DNA of 64,000 nucleotides from the NCBI RefSeq assembly GCF_035207705.1, contig NZ_CP128187.1:2976001-3040000 (forward strand). The letters are read 5' to 3'. The DNA comes from Maribacter sp. BPC-D8. Its GTDB lineage: Bacteria; Bacteroidota; Bacteroidia; Flavobacteriales; Flavobacteriaceae. The stretch's first letter is position 1. Each line of letters starts with the position of its first letter. A program made the position numbers and the translations under genes. Under the pieces are notes generated by a model. That model worked only from the letters and a program-made list of their open reading frames with translations, was not told the DNA's origin and did not search any database. Shown here piece by piece: positions 54,857 through 62,640 of this stretch.

Positions 54857-55564
54857 ATGGACGATGCGAATTGGGGGCATTTTGATAGAATGCTGCCTAT
54901 ACAAATAGAAGCCATATTCAAAAAATCTCCAATTGCGTATATACCTTGGGGGGCAATAGAATATCATGGCAATCACAATCCTACAGGGTTGGACACCCAT
55001 AAAGCATATCATTTATGTGTTGATTTGGCAAAGGATTCTGGCGGTTTAGTTTTTCCGCCTATAAGTTTAGCCGCTAATTTAATAAAGTCATATCCGGGTG
55101 TAAATTTCCCTAAACATTCTATTGAGTTTTCTGAGCAATTAATACGCTCTATTTGCGAAGAATATCTAGAACAATTAATCTCTCAAGAATTCAAAATAGT
55201 TGTGTTACTATCTGGTCATGCCGGTCAGCCTCATCTAGATATTTTAAAAGATGTAGCCGAAAAGTATAATAAAAAGCAAACAGATTGCTATATCTGGGCA
55301 TTGGCAGAGTTTGACATATTGCCTAATGAGTTACTAGAGGCAAATCATTCTGCTTTAGGCGAGACATCTTTACAATTGTATTACGAACCGCAGACAGTAG
55401 CTCTTGATAATTTACCGAAAGACAGAGAGGTAACTTTAGAGCACGATGCCGTATCTGGTAAAGATCCAAGATTAGCTAATAAAAAACTTGGTGAGCAAAT
55501 AGCAAAAACCTTTGTTTTGAACGCATCAAAAAAAATAGAAGACTTAAAGCAAACATATTGTTAA
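54857..55564 (+). CDS. Creatininase-family amidohydrolase
   Basis: 235 residues. Metal ligands of the family are in place: Glu35 and His37 (PWGAIEYHGNH), Asp46 (TGLDTHKA), His121 (LLSGHAGQ), with His164 and Glu169 in NHSALGETSLQLYY. The family includes creatininase, mycofactocin peptidase MftE and FAPy deformylase, and hydrolyses cyclic or linear amides. It begins 2 nt after the dioxygenase stop and ends 1 nt before the aldo/keto reductase, so the three are surely one transcript. Substrate unknown. Confidence 0.88.
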   Translation: MDDANWGHFDRMLPIQIEAIFKKSPIAYIPWGAIEYHGNHNPTGLDTHKAYHLCVDLAKDSGGLVFPPISLAANLIKSYPGVNFPKHSIEFSEQLIRSICEEYLEQLISQEFKIVVLLSGHAGQPHLDILKDVAEKYNKKQTDCYIWALAEFDILPNELLEANHSALGETSLQLYYEPQTVALDNLPKDREVTLEHDAVSGKDPRLANKKLGEQIAKTFVLNASKKIEDLKQTYC

Positions 55565-55565
55565 A

Positions 55566-56528
55566 ATGAAAAAAAGAATATTAGGTCGTACTGGATTAAA
55601 TGTAAGTGAGATTGGTTTGGGTACCTGGGCTTTCGGAAACAATGTTTACGGTGGCGTTGCCGAAAAAGATGGTATCGCAACAATTCATGCTGGCATTGAC
55701 ATGGGCATTAATCTATTTGATACAGCACCACAATATGGAACAGACAAGCAAGATGGTGTTGCTGAAATCGTATTAGGAAAAGCCTTGAAAGGCAAAAGGG
55801 ATAAAGTTTTCATATCATCAAAATTTGGCAGAAATCCTTGTATTAAAAATGGTGCTTCGCAATTTTACAAATCACGAATTATAGATTCTGTTGATGAAAG
55901 TTTAAAACGTTTGCAGACCGACCATATAGATGTACTTTTTTTTCATTCTCCTTTCTCTTCCGATGAAATAAATGATGATGTTTGGGAAGGTGTCGAACAT
56001 GTAAAAAAGCAAGGCAAAGTTCGCTTTATGGGACATTCAGTTTCAATGTTCGAACAAACCGAAAATATGGCCAGACAATGGGCAAATGAAAATAAAATAG
56101 ATGTTGTACAAGTTGTACTTAGCTTAATGAACAGAGAATCACAAAAGCTAATTAATGAATTACACGAAGCTAATATTGGCGTTTTCGCTAGAGAATGTCT
56201 TGCCAATGGTTTTTTATCTGGTGCATTTAAAAAAGACACCATTTTTAAAGAAGGTACTTTAAATGCTCGTTATTCTCGTGAGCAACTTGCTGAAAGAATT
56301 GACCAAGTTGAAGCTTTTAAATTCTTAATTAAGAACGATATTCATAATATGCCAGAAGCTGCACTACGATGGGTTTTAGACCAAAATGGTGTAACCACTA
56401 CTTTATCTGGCGCAAAAAACATTCATGAACTTGAAGGTGCCGTATCTGCTTCGAAAGCTGATTCTTTTACAAAAGAAGAATTACAAAAAGCTAAGACAGT
56501 TTTGAACAAAAATTATGAAGCGGCATAA
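55566..56528 (+). CDS. Aldo/keto reductase
   Basis: 320 residues, NAD(P)H-dependent TIM-barrel oxidoreductase. The catalytic tetrad is complete: Asp52, Tyr57, Lys86, His127 (FDTAPQYG, SSKFGR, FFHSPF). The motif LGRTGLNVSEIGLGTWAFG at the N-terminus is characteristic. It would act on an aldehyde or keto-sugar produced by the upstream enzymes, or on a sugar lactol as a dehydrogenase. Third gene of the tightly packed cassette; RhaT follows after 13 nt. Confidence 0.92.
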   Translation: MKKRILGRTGLNVSEIGLGTWAFGNNVYGGVAEKDGIATIHAGIDMGINLFDTAPQYGTDKQDGVAEIVLGKALKGKRDKVFISSKFGRNPCIKNGASQFYKSRIIDSVDESLKRLQTDHIDVLFFHSPFSSDEINDDVWEGVEHVKKQGKVRFMGHSVSMFEQTENMARQWANENKIDVVQVVLSLMNRESQKLINELHEANIGVFARECLANGFLSGAFKKDTIFKEGTLNARYSREQLAERIDQVEAFKFLIKNDIHNMPEAALRWVLDQNGVTTTLSGAKNIHELEGAVSASKADSFTKEELQKAKTVLNKNYEAA

Positions 56529-56541
56529 AAATTAAAAAACT

Positions 56542-57579
56542 ATGGGCGCATTACTAGGTTTAATTTTACATGCAATTGGTGGTTTTGCCGCAGGTAGTTT
56601 TTACATTCCTTTTAAATTAATAAAAAAGTGGAGTTGGGAAACTTCTTGGTTTGTATTAGGTATTGCTGCATGGCTAATAGCACCAATACTAATGGCTTGG
56701 TTTACTGTCCCAAATTTATTTGATGTTTTGTTTGCTGCAGATTTTGAAACTAAACTTTACACCTTCGTTTTTGGAGTTCTTTGGGGTATTGGAGCATTAA
56801 CCTTTGGTTTATCTATGCGTTATTTAGGCATAGGCTTAGGTATGGCCGTTGTCTTAGGCTTCACCGCAGCATTTGGCACATTAATACCACCAATCTATTC
56901 TGGTACATTTTTTCAGTTATTAGAAACACCCGGCGGTATTATGGTATTGATAGGGGTATTAGTAACACTTTTCGGCATTGCAATTGCGGGAAAAGCCGGA
57001 ATTTTAAAAGAGAAAAATTTAAATATAGAACAACAACAGGCTGCTGTTGCAGAATTCAATCTTTCTAAAGGTATTGTCATTGCTATCATCTCAGGTATTT
57101 TGAGTGCTTGTTTTGCTTTTGGTCTCGCCGCAGGCAAACCAATTGCAGATGAGGCTTTAAAAGTCGGAGTCCAGAATATATTTCAAAACAATCCTGTTAT
57201 TGTCTGGATCCTTTGGGGTGGTTTATTAACTAATATCGTTTGGACAGTTGTTTTAGGTATTAAGAATAAAACTTTTGGTCAACTTACAGACGAAAATATA
57301 CCTAACAAACCCAAAAACTATTTGCTAGCTATAGCTGGTGGTGTTACTTGGTATTTTCAGTTTTTCTTCTATGGTATGGGCACTACATTTTTAGGCGAAA
57401 AATATGAATTTGCAAGTTGGTCTTTACACATGGCATTCATCATCATTTTCAGCACACTTTGGGGGGTTTATTTCAAAGAGTGGGAAGGTGTCTCTAAAAA
57501 AACCATGCGTACTTTATGGCTCGGCCTTTCTGTAATCATTTTATCCACACTATTAATTGGTATAGGAAACAGCCTATAA
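56542..57579 (+). CDS. rhaT: L-rhamnose/proton symporter RhaT
   Basis: 345 residues, ten membrane helices, inner-membrane importer of L-rhamnose coupled to protons. Matches the RhaT family in length and layout: N-terminal LILHAIGGFAAGSFYIPFKLIKKWSWET, FGVLWGIGALTFGLSMRYLGIGLGMAVVLGF, and a final IGNSL. It is co-directional with the dioxygenase-creatininase-reductase genes (13-nt gap), tying those enzymes to rhamnose uptake. The catabolic operon is on the other strand. Confidence 0.94.
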   Translation: MGALLGLILHAIGGFAAGSFYIPFKLIKKWSWETSWFVLGIAAWLIAPILMAWFTVPNLFDVLFAADFETKLYTFVFGVLWGIGALTFGLSMRYLGIGLGMAVVLGFTAAFGTLIPPIYSGTFFQLLETPGGIMVLIGVLVTLFGIAIAGKAGILKEKNLNIEQQQAAVAEFNLSKGIVIAIISGILSACFAFGLAAGKPIADEALKVGVQNIFQNNPVIVWILWGGLLTNIVWTVVLGIKNKTFGQLTDENIPNKPKNYLLAIAGGVTWYFQFFFYGMGTTFLGEKYEFASWSLHMAFIIIFSTLWGVYFKEWEGVSKKTMRTLWLGLSVIILSTLLIGIGNSL

Positions 57580-57611
57580 TTTCAACGTTGAATTAAATAC
57601 GGAGAGCAGAA

Positions 57612-58727
57612 ATGAAAATCAAAAATACAGCACCGCTATTTGTCTTTTTATTACTTGTAATAACATCTCATGGTCAAGATAATTTTATTCTTGAAGAAGC
57701 AACTACACCTAGATTCAATCTAACCGATAAAATTTGGGCACAAAATATTGGCGATGCATCTGTTTCTCTATGGAATGATGATAAACTAAGTGCGTTTAGC
57801 ATTACCATTGACGATAACTATGAAAAGGATATTCCTTTTTGGATCGAACAACAGAAAAAATTCTCATTTAATTTCACATGGTTCGTTATAACAGAAGCTG
57901 AAGAAAAATACAATGTAAAGAATTGGACATTATTCAATGAGCTTGCAAAAACAGGAAATGCTATTCAAGGTCATGATGATAGAAACTGGTATGAAGACAA
58001 AACCAAAGGCATTGATTTCCCTTCTTTAAAAGAGTACAATGACAGATTAAATCGAACAAAAACAAAAATTGAAGAGCATATTGAAAATCAAGAATGCTTG
58101 ACGTACGCATACCCTTGGGGTGAAGGCAATGAAAATGAAGCTAGTAAGCACTTTATAGCTAGCAGAGGGGTTATTGGCAGGTTGAACACTGCAAATCAAA
58201 TTAATTTCAAACAAGTAAGAAGTATTTCAAATCCCCATATTTATCAAAACGACAGTACGCGCAACCATTATATTTTACCGCTCTTAAACAAGACATCAAC
58301 ATTAGAGAATAAAAATTATTACAGAGGTTGGGGCAGCACTCATTTTCATGAAGTCTCTACTAAAGAATCTCAAATCAAAACAGTAGAATTTCTCAATTAC
58401 CTAAAAGAAAAAGAGGATAAGTTATGGATAGGAACCTTTCCTGATATTGCAAAATATGCTCAAGAATATGCAACACATTCTATTAATGTAAATTCCGTTT
58501 CTGAAACTCAAATTCATATCACATTAAAAGATGAAATGAGAGATGATATTTACAACTACCCATTAACTGTAAAAGTTCGTTTAGCGAATAATTGGGTATC
58601 GCTATCTACAACCCAGAACGGAAACGAAATCGAAAGTGAAATCATACAATACAATAGCAACAAATATGCTTTGGTAAAAGCTGTACCCGACAACGGCGAA
58701 ATATTATTGAAGAAAGGTAATTTATAA
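57612..58727 (+). CDS. Secreted NodB-like polysaccharide deacetylase family protein, altered metal site
   Basis: 371 residues, signal peptide (1-22, ending SHGQ). NodB fold: motif 1 ITIDDNY with Asp67/Asp68; motif 2 at His121 in QGHDDRNW, but the partner His expected four residues later is Asn125; motif 3 YAYPWGEGN (about 166-174). The family removes N- or O-acetyl groups from glycans using a metal held by Asp-His-His, so the His-to-Asn change may alter metal or abolish activity. It is 32 nt after rhaT and the last gene of the plus-strand run. Periplasmic or secreted. Confidence 0.85.
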   Translation: MKIKNTAPLFVFLLLVITSHGQDNFILEEATTPRFNLTDKIWAQNIGDASVSLWNDDKLSAFSITIDDNYEKDIPFWIEQQKKFSFNFTWFVITEAEEKYNVKNWTLFNELAKTGNAIQGHDDRNWYEDKTKGIDFPSLKEYNDRLNRTKTKIEEHIENQECLTYAYPWGEGNENEASKHFIASRGVIGRLNTANQINFKQVRSISNPHIYQNDSTRNHYILPLLNKTSTLENKNYYRGWGSTHFHEVSTKESQIKTVEFLNYLKEKEDKLWIGTFPDIAKYAQEYATHSINVNSVSETQIHITLKDEMRDDIYNYPLTVKVRLANNWVSLSTTQNGNEIESEIIQYNSNKYALVKAVPDNGEILLKKGNL

Positions 58728-58990
58728 AATATCAGAAGGATTATGCCCGAAAATTTCTGAACAAATTATCTTTAAAGTAGAGCATTAAGTCCTAAGTTAC
58801 ATTCCTACTTAATACTAAGAGTTGTTGATGAATTATTTCACTTTCTAGAAATAAATAAAAACGCTCTAATGTATCTAAATACGCTGTTTTATATTGGTTC
58901 TCTACATCCTTATTTAAAATTTAAGGTTGTAATTTTATTATGTTACGTTGATTCTATTAAATCAGTATAATTATTATCTTAATATTTTAT
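58728..58990. other. Intergenic region before the VCBS lipoprotein
   Basis: 263 bp, AT-rich, no gene. No TAnnTTTG -7 element or strong hairpin was seen. It presumably holds the promoter of the next gene. Confidence 0.4.
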
Positions 58991-61900
58991 ATGAAAAACT
59001 CATTTGCGCTTTCCTTAATTATACTTTTTACAATATCTTCTTGTAATACCAAAAAGTCAGAAACACTTTTTAAGCAATTACCTTCAGTAACAACAGGTAT
59101 TACGTTTAATAATACAATCGTAGAAACAGATAGTTTTAATATCATTACCGAAGAATACCTTTTTAACGGTGGTGGCGTAGCTGTAGGAGATTTTGATAAT
59201 AATGGGCTACCTGATCTATTTTTTACAGGTAATCAAGTAACAAATAAACTCTATTTAAATTCCGGAAACTTTAAATTTACCGATGTGTCTGCTAGCGCGA
59301 ATATAGAGGCGAAAAACAAATGGAATACCGCTGTAGCCGTCGTAGATATTAATGCTGATGGTTGGTTAGATATCTATGTGTGTTCTGCAATGGAGAATCC
59401 AATAGAAAGAAAGGCAAACCTACTTTTTATTAATAATGGGCTTAATGATAAGGGCGAACTAAATTTTGAAGAACGTGCTAAAGAATATGGAATAGCAGAT
59501 ACTGGTAATGCCATGGGAGCGACATTTTTTGATTATGATAAAGATGGCTATTTAGACCTATACATAGTAAATAATGAAGAGGCCCATAATCAACCAAACA
59601 CCTATAGAAAAAAAATTGAAGATGGAACGGCAATAAGTAACGACAGATTATATCATAATAATGGCGATGGCAGTTTTACAGACAAAACTTTAGCTGCAGG
59701 TATTCGTTTTGAAGGTTATGGTTTAAGTGTCGCAATTTCTGATTTAAATTATGATGGTTGGCCAGATATTTATGTAACTAATGATTATTTAACCAACGAT
59801 TTATTATATATAAACAATCAAGACGGTACGTTTACAAATGATATAAAACATCATATAAAGCATCAAAGTAAGTTTAGTATGGGGTCAGATATTTCAGACT
59901 TCAATAATGATGGCTACTTAGATATCTTAACATTAGATATGCTTGGCGAAACTAATGAGCGTATGAAAACCAACAACGCTAGTAATAATTACATGAACTA
60001 CCTTTTCAACGAGCGGTTTGGGTTTGAATATCAATATAGTAGAAATATGTTACAATTGGGGAATGGTTCTTCAACCCCTTTTAGCGAGATCGGGATGCTT
60101 GCAGGAATTTCAAAAACAGATTGGAGTTGGTCGCCTTTATTTGCCGATATTGATAATGATGGTAATAAAGATTTACTTATAACAAATGGTTTTCCAAGAG
60201 ACATTACGGATATGGATTTTGGAGAATTTAGATTAGAGATGTCGCAGTTTCTCGATGAGATAAAAATGCTAGACTCCATTCCTATTGTTAAAGTCACTAA
60301 TTATGCATATAAAAATAATGCAGATTTAACCTTTGATAATGTAAGTGAAGATTGGGGTCTTAAAATACCATCATTTTCAAATGGTGCCGCATTTGTAGAT
60401 TTAGATAATGATGGTGATTTAGATTATGTAGTTAATAATATAAATGATGAAGCATTTGTTTTTGAAAATACAATTCAAAAAACAAATAGTATTCAACTAA
60501 AGCTAAATGGACCTAAAAATAATTCTCAAGGTATTGGAACAAAAATTAAAGTTTCACTTACCAATGGTGAATTTCAATTTTACGAACATCATTTAACACG
60601 CGGATATATGTCTTCTGTAGATCCTAAAATTCACTTTGGTTTAGGTCCAGCCAAAGTTAAGGCAATAACTGTATTATGGCCCGATGGTAAATTGCAGGAG
60701 ATTATGAACCTGACTGAAGATACCTTAGTTGAGATTGATTATGCTGATACAAAAGCTAGTCCAGATGTAGCTATAGGATTTCCATTTATGAAAGAGAGTT
60801 CTAAAAAACTATTCAGTGAAATTAGTGATAGCCTTGGTGTTAAATATGTGCATGAAGAATATGATATCAATGATTATAGTATTCAACGAACTTTGCCGCA
60901 TAAATTATCTCAAAATGGACCAAGTATAGTTACAGGAGATATTAATGGTAATGGTTATCAAGATTTTATAATAGGAAGTTCTTCCCGTTATTCCCCAATT
61001 ATTTTTGAACAACAAAGCAATGGTACTTTTACGAATAGACCTCTCTTTAAAGAGATTGCAGATAAAATGAGAGAAGAAGAGGATCTGGTATTGTTTGATT
61101 TAGAAAATGATGGAGATTTAGACTTGTATCTAGTTGGTGGCAGTTATGAGTTTTCTGGAGATTTGAGTAGGTATAATAATCAATTATATATAAATGACGG
61201 AAAAGGTAATTTTAGCTTGTCGATCAATAAATCTCCATTAGTTACCAGTAATGGCTCTGTGGCAATAACTGCCGATTTTAATAATGATGGTTATCAAGAT
61301 TTATTTGTTGGAGGAAGAACTCCTGCGGGTAAGTTTCCACTTTCGGATGATAGTTATCTTTTGCAAAACCAAAACGGAACTTTAGTTGATGTTACGCAAA
61401 GCCTACTGCCCGAAATTGATAACTTAGGTATGATAACCGATGCAGTTTGGACCGACGTAGATAAAGATGGGTTACTAGATTTAATAGTTGTTGGAGAATT
61501 AACTGAAATATTTCTATTTAGGAATACAAACGACGGATTTGTAAAACAGGAAATCCCTGATTTCAAAGGTTTGTATGGTTGGTGGGAGAGCATACTGGTC
61601 GCTGACTTTGACAACGATGGTGATGATGATTTGGTAGTTGGTAATGTGGGTAGAAATAACTTCTTTCAGCCTACAAAAGAAAAGCCGGTTAATTTAATAG
61701 CCAAAGACTTTGATGCAAATGGTAGTATAGACCCTGTTTTATTTACATACTTATTAAATAAAGAGGGTGACTATAAATCATACCCAGCAAACTTTTGGGG
61801 AGATTTATCAAAGCAAAGTCCATTGTTTAGGTCAAAATTTAATTTTTATAAAGATTTTTCAAAAGCTACAAAAGAAAACATGTTTACTTCAAAAGAACTT

Positions 61901-62305
61901 GAAGGGGTTATGCAATTAACAGGCAACTATGATAGGAGTATTTATATTGAAAATTTAGGTGATTTAAAATTTAAAATATCCGAGCTACCTATTGAGGCAC
62001 AATTTGCTCCAATAAATGATATGTTAGCTGGAGACTTTGATTTCGACGGTTTAAAAGATATGATACTGGTAGGAAATGATTATGGAAATGAAATTTTTAT
62101 TGGACGTTTAGACGCCTTAAATGGAGTGTTTTTAAAAGGTGACGGAAAGGGAAGTTTTAAAATTATTCCAACTGAAAAGAGTGGGTTTTTAGCTACTGAG
62201 GATGCAAAAAATATTACTACAATAAAAAACAGCAATAATAAAAATCTATTTCTAGTGACTCAAAATAAAGGAAATCTCTTGATTTTCAATCAGAATAATA
62301 AATAA
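58991..62305 (+). CDS. VCBS/FG-GAP repeat lipoprotein with UnbV-ASPIC domain
   Basis: 1104 residues. Lipoprotein signal with Cys18 (TISSCNTKK). The body is made of FG-GAP/VCBS calcium-binding repeats (DFDNNGLPDLFF, DYDKDGYLDLYIV, DFNNDGYLDIL, DLDNDGDLDYV and similar, across about 60-490 and 630-1090), which form a beta-propeller. An ASPIC/UnbV domain lies about 500-575 (SIQLKLNGPKNNSQGIGTKIKV ... IHFGLGPAKVKAITVLWPDG). Such proteins commonly accompany SusC/SusD systems in marine Bacteroidota. Surface localisation and a glycan-binding role are inferred. Convergent with the SusD gene. Confidence 0.9.
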   Translation: MKNSFALSLIILFTISSCNTKKSETLFKQLPSVTTGITFNNTIVETDSFNIITEEYLFNGGGVAVGDFDNNGLPDLFFTGNQVTNKLYLNSGNFKFTDVSASANIEAKNKWNTAVAVVDINADGWLDIYVCSAMENPIERKANLLFINNGLNDKGELNFEERAKEYGIADTGNAMGATFFDYDKDGYLDLYIVNNEEAHNQPNTYRKKIEDGTAISNDRLYHNNGDGSFTDKTLAAGIRFEGYGLSVAISDLNYDGWPDIYVTNDYLTNDLLYINNQDGTFTNDIKHHIKHQSKFSMGSDISDFNNDGYLDILTLDMLGETNERMKTNNASNNYMNYLFNERFGFEYQYSRNMLQLGNGSSTPFSEIGMLAGISKTDWSWSPLFADIDNDGNKDLLITNGFPRDITDMDFGEFRLEMSQFLDEIKMLDSIPIVKVTNYAYKNNADLTFDNVSEDWGLKIPSFSNGAAFVDLDNDGDLDYVVNNINDEAFVFENTIQKTNSIQLKLNGPKNNSQGIGTKIKVSLTNGEFQFYEHHLTRGYMSSVDPKIHFGLGPAKVKAITVLWPDGKLQEIMNLTEDTLVEIDYADTKASPDVAIGFPFMKESSKKLFSEISDSLGVKYVHEEYDINDYSIQRTLPHKLSQNGPSIVTGDINGNGYQDFIIGSSSRYSPIIFEQQSNGTFTNRPLFKEIADKMREEEDLVLFDLENDGDLDLYLVGGSYEFSGDLSRYNNQLYINDGKGNFSLSINKSPLVTSNGSVAITADFNNDGYQDLFVGGRTPAGKFPLSDDSYLLQNQNGTLVDVTQSLLPEIDNLGMITDAVWTDVDKDGLLDLIVVGELTEIFLFRNTNDGFVKQEIPDFKGLYGWWESILVADFDNDGDDDLVVGNVGRNNFFQPTKEKPVNLIAKDFDANGSIDPVLFTYLLNKEGDYKSYPANFWGDLSKQSPLFRSKFNFYKDFSKATKENMFTSKELEGVMQLTGNYDRSIYIENLGDLKFKISELPIEAQFAPINDMLAGDFDFDGLKDMILVGNDYGNEIFIGRLDALNGVFLKGDGKGSFKIIPTEKSGFLATEDAKNITTIKNSNNKNLFLVTQNKGNLLIFNQNNK

Positions 62306-62640
62306 TGAGGCCTCTTTAAATCCTTAAATTATGGTTTTTAAAAATCATTTTTATTGTAGAATAGTAAGTAAAGACGATTGACTATTTTGTAGATACTGAT
62401 GAAGAAGTGATAAGAGAATATTCTTAATCAAGCAAAATCAAGGTATACCAGTTGCGTAATAATCATTATCCGCGCCTTTTTACCCCTCTAATACTTTGCC
62501 TTGGAAACGTTCATAATAAATATTAATGAACAGGACAATTTTGAAAGCTTTAAAAAGTTTGTATTATGTATTAAAAAAAAGCAGCATATGTAAATATGCT
62601 GCTTTTTGAAATTCAACTAAACTAACTTAACAATATTATC
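62306..62640. other. Convergent gap between the VCBS and SusD genes
   Basis: 335 bp without a gene. The only clear element is the hairpin terminator at 62574-62607. No small ORF with a plausible start was found. Confidence 0.5.
62574..62607 (-). terminator. Terminator of the SusD-family gene
   Basis: AAAAAGCAGCATAT pairs with ATATGCTGCTTTTT around GTAA; on the minus strand a T-run follows. It lies 33 nt past the susD stop. Confidence 0.9.

Noticed and set aside
56781-57137. ORFs overlapping rhaT in other frames on both strands
   Set aside because: Shadow frames; the Arg/Cys-rich translation and full overlap with a clear RhaT gene argue against coding.
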